From JAHEEL01 sp963836085 (GTDB lineage Bacteria; Actinomycetota; Acidimicrobiia; Spongiisociales; UBA5794), in assembly GCA_963836085.1 (NCBI GenBank), contig CAWIHT010000001.1, forward strand, positions 1-64,000: DNA of 64,000 nt, read 5' to 3'. Positions 22,041-31,540 of this stretch are shown here, in pieces (positions within the stretch are counted from its first letter, which is position 1; each line of letters starts with the position of its first letter). The notes beneath the pieces were generated by a model that saw nothing but the letters and a program-made list of their open reading frames with translations, did no database searches and was not told where the DNA came from. Position numbers and translations under genes: made by a program.

Positions 22041-23140
22041 CACGTCCCTCTCTCGATGATTGCGTCGACCCGGAAGTCCGGACCGATCGTGGTGATCTTT
22101 GTGATCGACACATCCAACGTGTCGTCGATGGTTGCGAATGTCCCTGCGATAGCCGGGAGGCCGATACCTCCAGCAAGCCTCGCGCCGTAGTACAGGACGA
22201 GCTGATCCACGATCCCGGCCGACAACGCCGATCCAGCAATCCTCGGCCCGCCCTCGATGAGAACGGAGAGCACACCGTCGCTCCCGAGGTACCTGACGGC
22301 CCCGACCAGGTCGACGCCGTTGCCACCGGCCATTGGAACGACCTTCGCCCCATCCGCACTCGGTGAGACGTCGCCCGCGCCGACGAAGACGATCGGTCTC
22401 CGTTGGAGTACCGCGGCCTCCTGCCCGATGGTGCGACGCCCCGCGATCACAATGGGTCGCGGCTGTGGACCCGAGTAGCCGTCGAGACGCACATCGAGAC
22501 GCGGGTCGTCCGCGATCACGGTTCCGGAACCAACCAGGACGGCGTCGTGGGTCGATCGCAGTCGGTGAGCATCCCGGCGTGCCTCGGGACCGGTGATCCA
22601 CTGTGAGGTGCGATCGGCGGCAGCCGATTGGCCGTCGAGCGTCGCGGCGATCTTCAGCGTCACCAGGGGGAGGCCCGTCGCGCGGTGATGGAAGTAGGCA
22701 GGATCGTTGGCGACGACGGCCGCCTCCTCGATACCGGTCTCGACCTCGATACCCGCGTCCCGGAGCATCGCCACGCCGCGCCCGGCCACGCGGGGGTCTG
22801 GATCCAACGCCCCGACGAAGACTCGCTCTACCCCCGCCTGAATGACTGCCTCGGCGCAGGGCGGAGTTCGTCCGTGATGAGCACACGGTTCGAGGGTGAC
22901 GATCAAGGTTGAGCCGCGGCCAGCGGGACCCGCGTCGGCGAGGGCCGCTGCTTCGGCGTGGGCGCCACCGGCCCGAAGGTGGGCGCGCTCAGCGACCACT
23001 TCCCCGGCCGGGTTCACCACGATCGCACCGACCCGTGGATTCGGATGCGGCGCCGTTGTCTCGGTCAAGCCGATGGCACGACGCATCATCTCGTCCACGC
23101 GGTGCGTTCGGAACAGATTGTCCTTCACGCGACGCGTCAC
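22040..23140 (-). CDS. ribD: bifunctional diaminohydroxyphosphoribosylaminopyrimidine deaminase / reductase
   Basis: 366 residues from the GTG at 23140, chosen because AAGGAGG lies four bases upstream and because the longer in-frame option would translate the riboswitch. The N-terminal zinc deaminase has HAEAAAL and PCAHHGRTPPCAEA (His-Glu and two Cys); the C-terminal reductase (about 150-366) has LKIAATLDGQSA and LIEGGPRIAGSAL. It performs the second and third steps of riboflavin synthesis. It is first in the rib operon, and its ribosome-binding site directly abuts the FMN riboswitch. Confidence 0.95.
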   Translation of the reverse strand: MTRRVKDNLFRTHRVDEMMRRAIGLTETTAPHPNPRVGAIVVNPAGEVVAERAHLRAGGAHAEAAALADAGPAGRGSTLIVTLEPCAHHGRTPPCAEAVIQAGVERVFVGALDPDPRVAGRGVAMLRDAGIEVETGIEEAAVVANDPAYFHHRATGLPLVTLKIAATLDGQSAAADRTSQWITGPEARRDAHRLRSTHDAVLVGSGTVIADDPRLDVRLDGYSGPQPRPIVIAGRRTIGQEAAVLQRRPIVFVGAGDVSPSADGAKVVPMAGGNGVDLVGAVRYLGSDGVLSVLIEGGPRIAGSALSAGIVDQLVLYYGARLAGGIGLPAIAGTFATIDDTLDVSITKITTIGPDFRVDAIIERGT

Positions 23141-23150
23141 ACGCCCTCCT

Positions 23151-23262
23151 TCTCCCATCCGGACTGTCACCGTCGGCCCCGGAGTTTCACCGGATCCACC
23201 CCATGGCATGGGGGTCGCGGGCTTTCACCGCCGGTCGGGAATTGCACCCTGCCCTGAAGGGG
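23151..23262 (-). promoter_or_regulatory. FMN riboswitch (RFN element)
   Basis: The minus-strand leader carries the RFN consensus in order: TTCAGGGCAGGGTGCAATTC, CCGACCGGCGGT, AAGCCCGCGA, a variable stem, TCCGGTGAAACTCCGG, GGCCGACGGTGACAGTCCGG and ATGGGAG. The ribD Shine-Dalgarno immediately follows the last helix and no separate terminator hairpin is visible, so FMN most likely blocks translation initiation of ribD. Confidence 0.96.
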
Positions 23263-23346
23263 GCAAGAACAAGAATAGCCAGCCACCGGGCGTGTTCGAC
23301 CGTTGGGTTTGGAAGGGGAGGCGGAGGAGCGGAGGAGCTGGGTGCG

Positions 23347-24273
23347 CTACTGGCGGCGGTCGATGGAGTAGGTGGATCCGGGCTGGCGCTTCGCGAACTC
23401 TTTCATCTCAGAGGCGATTGCCGACGCCTCCCATTCAGATGCAATGGCCCGGTACTGGTTCGTGACCACACCCATCGAGAATGACACGATCGGGAAGGCG
23501 TGGCGCTCTCCGCGACGGTCGGTGACTTCGATGTAGCCCTGGAGGGCATCTGCGGTGTCGTAGAAGTCGAGGATTCCGTCGTCGAACGTCTGGATGACGT
23601 TGGTGCAGAACAACTCGACCAAGTCCGGACTCATCACTGCAATGAAGTCGTCCCCTCCGACATGTCCCACGAAGGCGTCGGGATCTCCGCACACTGCTGA
23701 TGCCTCCATCAACGTGGTCGCTGTGTACTTGATGACCGAATCGCCACGCATGAATCCGTAGTGATCGTTGAACGCCTTGAAGTTGTCCAGATCGCCGTAG
23801 ACGACCGCGATCGGGGTCCGTGCCTCAATGCGGTGCTCGAGTTCACCGGCGATTCGGAAGTTGCCGGGAAGGCCGGTGAGGGGAGAGACATCGCGCATCT
23901 GCTGGGCCCGTCGGATGACGGTGCCGACGCGAGCAACGAGTTCCTCGACGGCGAATGGTTTGGTGATGTAGTCATCCGCTCCGAGGTCGAGGCCCTTGAC
24001 CCGATCCTTCGCAAGCGCCTTGGCGGTCAGCATCACGACCGGCACGCTCGACGTCGTTGGATCGTTGCGGAGGTGGCGCAGCGCCGTCAGACCGTCCATG
24101 CCGGGCATCATCACGTCCATGAGAACGAGCGCCGGCGGTCGCTCTCGGGCAACCTGAAGTGCCTCGATGCCGTTCGAGGCCGTCTCAGTCTCGAAACCCT
24201 CGAGTTCGAGATTCATCTTGACGTATTGGAGGATGTCCGGGTCGTCATCAACGACAAGGATCCGATCTCCCAT
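23347..24273 (-). CDS. response regulator with C-terminal GGDEF-type domain
   Basis: 308 residues. The receiver domain (1-122) has the acidic pocket DDD (9-11), phosphoacceptor Asp53 in LMDVMMP and Lys105 in ITKPF. A GGDEF-like domain (about 128-305) follows, with LTGLPGN, YGDLDNFKAFNDHYG and the signature GGDDF (206-210) instead of GGDEF or GGEEF. PleD-like proteins make cyclic-di-GMP when phosphorylated; the substituted signature leaves it open whether this one is an active cyclase or a degenerate sensor. No partner kinase is adjacent. It lies between the rib operon and rpe. Confidence 0.88.
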   Translation of the reverse strand: MGDRILVVDDDPDILQYVKMNLELEGFETETASNGIEALQVARERPPALVLMDVMMPGMDGLTALRHLRNDPTTSSVPVVMLTAKALAKDRVKGLDLGADDYITKPFAVEELVARVGTVIRRAQQMRDVSPLTGLPGNFRIAGELEHRIEARTPIAVVYGDLDNFKAFNDHYGFMRGDSVIKYTATTLMEASAVCGDPDAFVGHVGGDDFIAVMSPDLVELFCTNVIQTFDDGILDFYDTADALQGYIEVTDRRGERHAFPIVSFSMGVVTNQYRAIASEWEASAIASEMKEFAKRQPGSTYSIDRRQ

Positions 24274-24280
24274 GCTTCCT

Positions 24281-24943
24281 CTACTGGCCGATCGCCGTTC
24301 TCAGTCCGTGCACGGCAGCGACCGGGTCGGGGGCTCGGAATACCGAGGTCCCCGCAACGAACACATCGGCTCCAGCGTCGCGGGCTGATCCGATCGTGGT
24401 CGCGTCGATCCCACCGTCGACCTCTATATCGGTCGAAAGTCCGGCGGAATCAATGAACTTCCGAACGCGCTCGATCTTCGGAAGCACCGCATCGATGAAC
24501 CCCTGTCCTCCGAAGCCCGGATGCACTGCCATCACCACAATCATGTCGGCGAATTCGATGAACGGTTCGATGGCCTCGAACGGCGTCGGCGGATTGATCG
24601 CAAGACCGAACTCGAGTCCGACGTCCCGTGCAATCTCGGCAATGCCGGTCGGGTCGGGGAACACCTCGATGTGAACGGTCGCCAGGTCTCCGCCGGCTGC
24701 CTTCAACTCCTCGAGGTAGGCATCAGGATTCAGCGTCATGAGGTGGCAGTCGAATTTCAGATCGGTGACTGCCCGCAGCGATTCGATGACCGGCATGCCG
24801 AGCGAGATGTTTGGCACGAAGTGGCCGTCCATGACGTCCACGTGGAGAAGGTCGACATGGTCGGCCACGCGGCCAACGTCATCGCCCAGGTGTGCGAAGT
24901 CGGCCGCGAGGATTGAGGGTGCGATTCGGGCTGGTTTGATCAC
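24281..24943 (-). CDS. rpe: ribulose-phosphate 3-epimerase
   Basis: 220 residues from a GTG at 24943. A longer in-frame reading (GTG at 25006) adds 21 residues that do not match the family. It is a TIM barrel with IAPSILAADF, HVDVMDGHFVPNISLG (metal-binding Asp and His), HLMTLNP, VHPGFGGQGF and VDGGI, interconverting ribulose-5-P and xylulose-5-P in the pentose phosphate pathway. No Shine-Dalgarno is evident, so the start is uncertain. It lies 76 bp after rsmB. Confidence 0.95.
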   Translation of the reverse strand: MIKPARIAPSILAADFAHLGDDVGRVADHVDLLHVDVMDGHFVPNISLGMPVIESLRAVTDLKFDCHLMTLNPDAYLEELKAAGGDLATVHIEVFPDPTGIAEIARDVGLEFGLAINPPTPFEAIEPFIEFADMIVVMAVHPGFGGQGFIDAVLPKIERVRKFIDSAGLSTDIEVDGGIDATTIGSARDAGADVFVAGTSVFRAPDPVAAVHGLRTAIGQ

Positions 24944-25019
24944 GGGAGACGAGTGTATCCGGTTCTGGCTCGCCGGATGCCTCCCGAGCGAGCGAGCGCC
25001 GACCACGGTGGCTGAACGA

Positions 25020-26243
25020 CTAGCGGTCGATCACGGCGATGAACATGCCGTCGGACTCGGTGAGGTGGGGAGCGAGGAGGATGCCGCCCTCCAGGATCGA
25101 GCCCGGGAGATCGGCAGGTGGGCGCGAACCGGAGCCGGCGACGACACCGATCGTCTCCTGGGCCGTGACCGTGCAGACCGAGTAGACCAAGCGCCCACCC
25201 GGTCGCACCAGCTTGAGAGCAGCGTCGAGCATTCGCCGTTGAAGGGCCGCCGAGGCATCGACGCCTTCGCGATCGACGCGGTGGCGGATTTCGGGGCGGC
25301 GGCGGAGCGTTCCGAAACCGGAACATGGGGCGTCGAGGAGCACACGATCGAAGGAGCCTTCGGGAAACGGCGGATGAGCTGCATCGCCGATGACCCAGCG
25401 CACGCCGCGTGCCAATCGGTCGGTCCGCCGTCGGGCGGTGCTTGCCCTTCTGGCGTGTCGATCCATCGCAACGACGATGCCCTCGCCTCCCACCATATCC
25501 CACAGGTGAATCGTCTTGCCCCCCGGGGCAGCAGCGAGGTCCACGATCCGATCACCCGGCTGTGGATCGAGAGCGAGCGCAACTGCGATCGACGATGGGT
25601 CCGACACGACGATGCTGCCGGATGCGATGGCGTCGCGGTTCCCCGCGATCCCGTCGATCATGTAGGCGTCGGCGATTCCCGGTACCGGCTCCCCCGGCGC
25701 GTCGCCGAATCTGCGCCGCACACCGACGCGAGTCGCCAGGTTGGAGGCTTCGAAGAAGGCCCGTGCCTCTTCGGGTCCGTAGTGGGTCGCGAGGTCGTGA
25801 TACAGCCACTCGGGAATGCCGTGGCGCAGCGCCTCTCCCTCTGGGCCTCCCGGGAGCGCGGGTTCGCCCGAACGAGCAATGTTGCGGAGGACGCCGTTCA
25901 CGAACCCCGATGCTCGCGGCACATCGAGTGCTCTCGTCGCCTCGACGGCAGAGTCCACGGCAGCGTGAGGTTCGCTCTCCATGAACAGGATCTCGGCCAC
26001 GCCGATCCGCAGTACCGAGCGCACGACATCGTCGATCGGCCGCGACACTCGTTCGTCGATCGTTCGATCAATGCGGGCGAGATTGCGAATAGCGGTGTAC
26101 ACAAGAAGCTGGACGAAAACGGCGTCGCGCCGTTCCAAGTCCTCGGTCGCGGTCCGCACGAGGACGTTCGAATAGGCGCCTTCAGCAAGGACTCTCTCGA
26201 GAATGGTTGCCGCAATGACGCGGGACTCGACACCACGCTTCAT
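25020..26243 (-). CDS. rsmB: 16S rRNA (cytosine-967-C5)-methyltransferase
   Basis: 407 residues. An N-terminal NusB-like domain (about 1-135) precedes a NOL1/NOP2/Sun SAM-methyltransferase domain with LDPQPGDRIVDLAAAPGGKT, LDAPCSGFG (one catalytic-pair Cys) and LVYSVCTVT (second Cys). The ATG at 26243 is preferred because it overlaps the fmt stop as ATGA. The fmt-rsmB order is common across bacteria. It is named RsmB by domain architecture; the target base is inferred from the family. Confidence 0.92.
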   Translation of the reverse strand: MKRGVESRVIAATILERVLAEGAYSNVLVRTATEDLERRDAVFVQLLVYTAIRNLARIDRTIDERVSRPIDDVVRSVLRIGVAEILFMESEPHAAVDSAVEATRALDVPRASGFVNGVLRNIARSGEPALPGGPEGEALRHGIPEWLYHDLATHYGPEEARAFFEASNLATRVGVRRRFGDAPGEPVPGIADAYMIDGIAGNRDAIASGSIVVSDPSSIAVALALDPQPGDRIVDLAAAPGGKTIHLWDMVGGEGIVVAMDRHARRASTARRRTDRLARGVRWVIGDAAHPPFPEGSFDRVLLDAPCSGFGTLRRRPEIRHRVDREGVDASAALQRRMLDAALKLVRPGGRLVYSVCTVTAQETIGVVAGSGSRPPADLPGSILEGGILLAPHLTESDGMFIAVIDR

Positions 26244-27160
26244 TCGGAAGCCGGATCGATGCGCCCACCGGTCCCACGCCGCCCGTTGAGCCATGCAGGA
26301 CCGGACATCGGCCCCTTCCCTGACGGCTGGATCACGTCGATCGAGAGGCTGCCGCCCTGGAGTCCCAGGATCGCCTGTCCGTTGAACGCTGCAATCACGC
26401 CCGGGGTGACAGCCTCGGGTGACGGCGACGCCCGGTGGACCCGGAAACGCATGGCGTCCATCTCAAACCAAGCGCCCGGCCGCGGGTTGAATGCACGCAC
26501 CGCGCGCTCGGCGTAGCCGACCGTCCATGTGGCGTCGATGCGGGCCTCCGACGGATCGAGAGGACCCGCTCCCGTTACGCCGGTCCTCAGCTGGGGCGCG
26601 GATTCCAGTCGACCGGCCATCAGGTCCTCCAGCACGTCGTCAATGATCATCGCTCCGAGGTAGGCGAGCCTTCCGCTCAGGGATCCACCGGTCTCATCGG
26701 ACTCGATCGGCGTCTCGAGAGCAGCGATCACCGGACCGGTGTCGAGTCCCTCGTCGAGTTGCATGAGGCTGACACCGGTGGTCTCGTCTCCGGCGAGAAT
26801 CGCTCGCTCCACGGGTGCTGCTCCGCGCCACCTGGGAAGGAGCGAGAAGTGCACGTTGACGAACCCTGCCGGCATCGTGTCCAGGGCCATCGGCGAGAGG
26901 ATTCGACCATAGGCAACAACAACGCCGATATCGGCGTCGGCGTCACGAAGCACCGCCTCAATGTCAGCTCGGGTCTTCGGCTCTGCGATCGGCAGGCCCC
27001 ACTCAGCCGCTGCGAGCTTGACAGGACTTGGCGTCGGCCTCCGCGATCGTCCCTTTGCACTGTCCGGCCGTGTCACGACCACTGCAATGTCGGCAACGTC
27101 GATGAGGGCCGCGAGGCTCGGTATGGCTGCGGCCGGAGTCCCGAGAAAGACGGCCCTCAT
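26240..27160 (-). CDS. fmt: methionyl-tRNA formyltransferase
   Basis: 306 residues. It formylates initiator Met-tRNA using 10-formyl-tetrahydrofolate. Seen: the Rossmann start MRAVFLGTP, the core FVNVHFSLLPRWRGAAPVER (Asn and His of the catalytic triad), DEGLDTGPV (Asp) and a C-terminal beta-barrel domain from about residue 205. It overlaps def and rsmB by 4 bp each, coupling formylation to deformylation. Confidence 0.97.
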   Translation of the reverse strand: MRAVFLGTPAAAIPSLAALIDVADIAVVVTRPDSAKGRSRRPTPSPVKLAAAEWGLPIAEPKTRADIEAVLRDADADIGVVVAYGRILSPMALDTMPAGFVNVHFSLLPRWRGAAPVERAILAGDETTGVSLMQLDEGLDTGPVIAALETPIESDETGGSLSGRLAYLGAMIIDDVLEDLMAGRLESAPQLRTGVTGAGPLDPSEARIDATWTVGYAERAVRAFNPRPGAWFEMDAMRFRVHRASPSPEAVTPGVIAAFNGQAILGLQGGSLSIDVIQPSGKGPMSGPAWLNGRRGTGGRIDPASE

Positions 27161-27657
27161 TCGATGCCGCTCATCGGTACCGCGCTCCGGAGGTCTCGGA
27201 GTGCGTCCTTGCGGAGACGCCTCGGAAGCCGTTCGAGCAGCAGGGTGCCGATCAAGTGATCCGTCTCGTGCTGCAGCAGTCGCCCCATCAGTTCGTCGCC
27301 GGCGTACTCAACGGGGTTCCCGTCGAGATCAAGGCCGCGAGCGCGAGCAAACGCCGGACGGGAGAACTCCCACCAGTATCCGGGTACGGACAGGCAGCCC
27401 TCCTCGAACTTCCACTTTCCGGATGTCTCAACGATCTCTGGATTCACCATCACGAACGGACCCTCGCCGACGTCGGCGACGAAGATCTGCTTCGAGATTC
27501 CGATCTGTGGCCCAGCCAACCCGACGCCGGGCGCCGCATACATCGTCTCGAGCATGTCGTCTGCGAGACGCGCGAGATCAGGACCGAACTCCGTTACCGG
27601 CGTGGTCGCCGCTCGAAGGACGGGATCCGGAAAGACGCGGATGGGGTAGATCGCCAT
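27157..27657 (-). CDS. def: peptide deformylase
   Basis: 166 residues from the ATG at 27657. The three metal-enzyme motifs are GVGLAGPQIG (motif 1), EGCLSVPG (motif 2, metal Cys) and QHETDHLIG (motif 3, HExxH). It removes the N-formyl group from nascent proteins. No clear Shine-Dalgarno precedes this ATG, and the upstream priA frame runs into it without a stop, so the sequence as given could also produce a PriA-Def fusion of 759 residues. Confidence 0.95.
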   Translation of the reverse strand: MAIYPIRVFPDPVLRAATTPVTEFGPDLARLADDMLETMYAAPGVGLAGPQIGISKQIFVADVGEGPFVMVNPEIVETSGKWKFEEGCLSVPGYWWEFSRPAFARARGLDLDGNPVEYAGDELMGRLLQHETDHLIGTLLLERLPRRLRKDALRDLRSAVPMSGIE

Positions 27658-27707
27658 GGGGCGCCAGGCTACTGAATCCGCGTCACAGTGACCACATCGC
27701 CGCGGGC

Positions 27708-29436
27708 CTAGAGATCGACGGGATCTGCGTCGACGCGTACCGCGCGATCCGCCGTCTCTCAATTGTCGTACCGCCCCCCGGAGCCGAATGCGGACGCGAG
27801 ACAGGTCCGGACCCTGGAGGAGCCAACGGTCTCGGTCTCCTTCGCGCGCCGGTCCCAGGAGCGCGGCCTCTCCGGCAGCATCTTCGAGAAGCCTCGCCGC
27901 GTCATCCGCATCCGTCTCGAGGGCAATGAGCTCGCCGACGGGCGGAAAGCCGCTCTCCTCACGCTGCCGAAGCACGTTCTCCATGAACGGAAGAGGATCC
28001 CCGCTCCGCAGGGCATCGAACACCGCGTGTCCCGGGAGTGATGTCTGGACAACCGCGTGCCTCCCCCGGCCGGGACGTGCAGCCAACACGCCACGGACGA
28101 GGAGTCGGAGTGCATCCTCATCGGCACGGTAGTTGGGGGCGAGGATCCACAGGTCCGGATCGACCACGGCGACGAGATCGACCGGTTCGAGGTCAACGAG
28201 ATCGCGTTCCGTTCCAACCGTGATTCTTCTGCCGGATCCGGCAGAACCAACGTCGGAGCCGTACGTACGGGCCAGGTCGTCCACGGTGCGAGGGACGCTC
28301 GCGCCGAGAGCCTCGAACCGTATCCCGCCACAGGAGGTGCACGCGGCCTCAACCCGCCCACACCGCGCGCAGGACCCGTTGCGCTCGAGCGCGGCACCGC
28401 AATTCGGACAGGTACGCAGCTCGCGGCAGCGCGAACACCGATAGGTGCCCCCTCTGCGTGGTACGAGCACGAAGGCGGTCCCGGTAGCACCGACGGAGGT
28501 CAATGCCTGGCGCATCCGATCGCCGATCCTCCCCCCGTGCCCGATCTCTTCAGTCCGGTCGACGATCTCGACAAGCGGCCAGATGCGCCGGCCCGGTCGC
28601 ACGATCTCGATCCCTGCCGACATCGCCTCGGATGTCGGCACGGCCCCGGTGAGCAGCAGCGCAAACCGCTCGATGACCGAGCGACGGCGCAGTACGTCCC
28701 GCACGTGATAGGTGGGCGTTTGGGGCGACTTGTAGCCCCGCCGCCCTTCTTCGATGACGACGGCAAGGCCAACAGCTCCCGAACCCCAGAACGCCACCTC
28801 GCGCGTCCCAACCACGACACTGGCCGTTGGGGTAGCGATCTGGGTCCACGACGCCGTTCGGTCGATCGGCGGGTCGTCGCTGGTCGCGGTCAACACCCGA
28901 TCGCCAAAGACCGTCCTCAGACGCTCGGCCGCCGCATCGACTTCGACCACCGTCGGGGCGGTCACGATGATGTTCTTGCCGCTACGCAGCACCGGCGCCA
29001 TCGCCGAGACGATCCCGTCAAAAGGTTCCCCGGTCAGGAGGTATGCGGGCCGGGTTCGACCACCGGTGACCTGCCGCTCTCCCCACTGTGCGAGGGGTCC
29101 CTCGATGCGACCTTTGAAGGCCTCGGCCGGACGCGCCTTCTTCTTTGGAAGGTTCGGGGGTGCACATCGGCTGAGGACGGTCGACAGAGGAGCCACATAG
29201 TGCGTGGCAACCCACCGGAGCGACTGCAGCATGGCATCGTTGAACACTCCGCGACTCCCCGACCGCGACGCGATCGGACGAAGGGGCCGATCCGGAGAGG
29301 CCTCACCGACGGCTGTCACGTATCCACGAACCTTCCGGCCGCCGAGGGGCACGCGCACGATGTCGCCCACCGCGAGTCCGCTCAGCTTGTCGGGCACCTC
29401 GTAGGTGAAGCCGTCATCGACGGCGAAGGACGGCAC
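27708..29436 (-). CDS. priA: primosomal protein N' (PriA-like, helicase-degenerate), frameshifted near its 3' end
   Basis: About 575 residues if the frame is restored. It has the PriA 3'BD-like N-terminus (IVRVPLGGRKVRGYV), a degenerate helicase core lacking a Walker A (LLTGEPFDGIV where GETGSGKT is expected) and an altered DEEH box (IEEGRRGYKS). A zinc-binding region with four CxxC pairs follows (YRCSRCRELRTCPNC, SCARC, CTSC). Loss of ATPase motifs is typical of actinobacterial PriA. Near 27755 the frame changes: the +1 frame ends in AVRVDADPVDL-stop, the usual PriA C-terminus, at 27708-27710. The frame as read instead continues into def. A one-base insertion (real or sequencing) explains this. 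Confidence 0.85.
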
Positions 29437-29462
29437 ATCGGGAACGACCTGTGCGATCGTGG

Positions 29463-30659
29463 TCAGGTTGCCGGCCCTTCGCGCTTACGGAGTTCGGCAA
29501 TCCGATCCCAGAGACGTTCGGCGACCTCGCTCTTGCTCATGAGGCTCCAGGGTTCCGTTGCTCCGTCAGGCAGGACGATCGTCACCTGATTGGTGTCGAT
29601 GCCGAACCCGGAACCCGGAGCGGCGACATCGTTGGCCACGAGCAGATCGACTCCCTTGCGGCGAGCTTTGGCGACCGCTTCATCGAGTCCACCGACTTCG
29701 GCGGCGAACCCCACCAGGAACGGCCGGTTGACCATCGCTGCCACTCCCCCAAGGATGTCCGGCGTTGATTCCAGATCGATCGACGGAGGGCCTTCTGCGC
29801 GGCGGAGTTTGCCATCGAGTGGTTCGGCGGGCCGGAAGTCCGCGACCGCAGCGGCCATCACGGCTACATCGGCCTCTTGAGCCGCGGACCAGGTCGCCTC
29901 CGCCATTTCGTCGGCGGTCTCGACAGGCACGACGGTCACCCTGGGGTGTTCGAAGCCCAGGCCTGCCGTCACGAGCGTCACCGTGGCACCGCGCCGGGCG
30001 GCAGCAGCAGCGATCGCATTGCCCATCTTGCCGGACGAGCGATTGCCGAGGTACCGAACGGCATCGATCGGTTCACGCGTGCCGCCTGCCGTGATCACCA
30101 CGTGAGCACCGGTCAACGGTCCACCGGGGAGCACACCGGCAACGGCATCGGCGATGCGATCGGGATCTGCCAGTCGGCCAAACCCGGTGTCACCACCGGC
30201 GAGCGCACCGGCTACCGGACCGACGATGTGATAGCCGAAGCTCTCGAGGCGTTCGACGTTGGCCACCGTCGCTGGATGCTCCCACATCTCGGTGTGCATC
30301 GCGGGAGCGATCACGACCGGGGCCGATGTAGCGAGGACGGTCGCAGAGACCGAGTCGTCGGAGAGGCCGTTTGCAATCCGGGCGATGGTCGCCGCGGTTG
30401 CGGGCGCGATGACGACGGCATCCGCCCATCGACCGAGACTGGTGTGCGGACTCACGTCGTCGGCGTCAAAGAGATCGACCACCGGACGTTCGCCGGTGAT
30501 CGCGGCCAGAGTGTGGGGGCCAAGGAAATCCGTGGCCGTCTGAGTCATGACGGGACGCACGACGGCACCGCGTTCGATCAGACGGCGAGCGAGGTACGCG
30601 GCCTTGTAGGCGGCGACGCCTCCCGTGACGCCGAGGACCACGCGCCGCCCGGCGAGCAC
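29463..30659 (-). CDS. coaBC: bifunctional phosphopantothenoylcysteine decarboxylase / phosphopantothenate-cysteine ligase
   Basis: 398 residues catalysing two steps of coenzyme A synthesis. The N-terminal flavoprotein (CoaC, about 1-180) has VTGGVAAYKAAYLARRL and the PAMHTEMWEHPAT substrate clamp. The C-terminal ligase (CoaB, about 185-398) has VITAGGTREPIDAVRYLGNR, SSGKMG and FAAEVGG. It lies between rpoZ (3 bp) and priA, an order shared with many actinobacteria. Confidence 0.96.
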   Translation of the reverse strand: MLAGRRVVLGVTGGVAAYKAAYLARRLIERGAVVRPVMTQTATDFLGPHTLAAITGERPVVDLFDADDVSPHTSLGRWADAVVIAPATAATIARIANGLSDDSVSATVLATSAPVVIAPAMHTEMWEHPATVANVERLESFGYHIVGPVAGALAGGDTGFGRLADPDRIADAVAGVLPGGPLTGAHVVITAGGTREPIDAVRYLGNRSSGKMGNAIAAAAARRGATVTLVTAGLGFEHPRVTVVPVETADEMAEATWSAAQEADVAVMAAAVADFRPAEPLDGKLRRAEGPPSIDLESTPDILGGVAAMVNRPFLVGFAAEVGGLDEAVAKARRKGVDLLVANDVAAPGSGFGIDTNQVTIVLPDGATEPWSLMSKSEVAERLWDRIAELRKREGPAT

Positions 30660-30662
30660 TAC

Positions 30663-30896
30663 CTACTCCTCGATCGGAGCGATGACGACCTTGTCCTCGT
30701 ATATCTCTTCGAGGGAGATCGACAGCGGCTTGCGGGAGAGGCTATGCACCTGCGGTGGGACATACCCTCCCAGGCCTTCGCCAAGTTGGTTGAAGTAGGC
30801 GTTGATCTGCCGTGCACGGCGGGCCGAGAGAACGACGAGCCCAAAACGGGATTGCGTCTTCGCGATAACGGCGCCGATCGGCGGTTCGGTCATCAT
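30663..30896 (-). CDS. rpoZ: DNA-directed RNA polymerase omega subunit
   Basis: 77 residues. It contains the omega core (SRFGLVVLSARRARQINAYF) and a C-terminal PLSISLEEIYEDKVV. It aids assembly of the beta' subunit. It overlaps gmk by 4 bp, the common gmk-rpoZ-coaBC arrangement. Confidence 0.94.
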   Translation of the reverse strand: MMTEPPIGAVIAKTQSRFGLVVLSARRARQINAYFNQLGEGLGGYVPPQVHSLSRKPLSISLEEIYEDKVVIAPIEE

Positions 30897-31540
30897 TCGG
30901 TGTTGCTCCTCGTCGTTTCGGCGTCTCCAGCGCGTGGGAACGCGTCTGAACCCCTGTCCGGAGTGGCCGGTGCTTGGAGTATAGAGACAACCTGAGAGAT
31001 CGCGCCCTCAAGGTTGTCATTGATAACAAGGTGGTCATAGGACTCGCGAGCGTCGAGCATCTGCTCATCGGCGACAGCCAATCTGCGGTCGATGTCGCTC
31101 TCGGAGGTGTCCCCTCTCGATCGGAGGCGACGTTCGAGTTCATCACGAGACGGCGGCATCAAGAACACCAGCACGGCCGCCGGGTAGGCGGCCTGCACCT
31201 GATGTGCGCCGTCGTTCTCGATGTCGAGGATGACGTGGGACCCGGACGCAAGGACCTCAACCACGGGTGCGCGCGGTGTGCCATACCGATAGCCGCCGTA
31301 CTCGGCCCACTCCAGCATTCCTCCGCCTTCGACCAGGTCGCTGAACTCCTCATGTGCGACGAACCAGTAGTCGACACCGTCGGTTTCTCCCGGCCGAGGC
31401 GACCGCGTCGTTGCGGAGACAGAGAAGCCGGCGTCGACCTGTTCGAGCACGCCGTCGATCACGCTGGACTTCCCGACGCCCGACGGCCCCGAGACAACGA
31501 GGAGTCTGCCCTCAGGCAAAGGAGTCGAGGAGGTTCTCAC
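30893..31540 (-). CDS. gmk: guanylate kinase
   Basis: 215 residues. The P-loop SGPSGVGKSSV (residues 18-28) and the GMP-binding TRSPRPGETDGVDYWFV and AEYGGYRYGTPRAPV stretches define the enzyme, which converts GMP to GDP using ATP. The C-terminal tail after about residue 195 is non-conserved. It overlaps mihF by 29 bp and rpoZ by 4 bp. Confidence 0.96.
   Translation of the reverse strand: MRTSSTPLPEGRLLVVSGPSGVGKSSVIDGVLEQVDAGFSVSATTRSPRPGETDGVDYWFVAHEEFSDLVEGGGMLEWAEYGGYRYGTPRAPVVEVLASGSHVILDIENDGAHQVQAAYPAAVLVFLMPPSRDELERRLRSRGDTSESDIDRRLAVADEQMLDARESYDHLVINDNLEGAISQVVSILQAPATPDRGSDAFPRAGDAETTRSNTE

Noticed and set aside
24738..26516. Very long plus-strand open frame opposite rpe and rsmB
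   Set aside because: It is the complement of two well-supported genes; long antisense frames are expected at this GC content and codon phase, and it has no recognisable domain.
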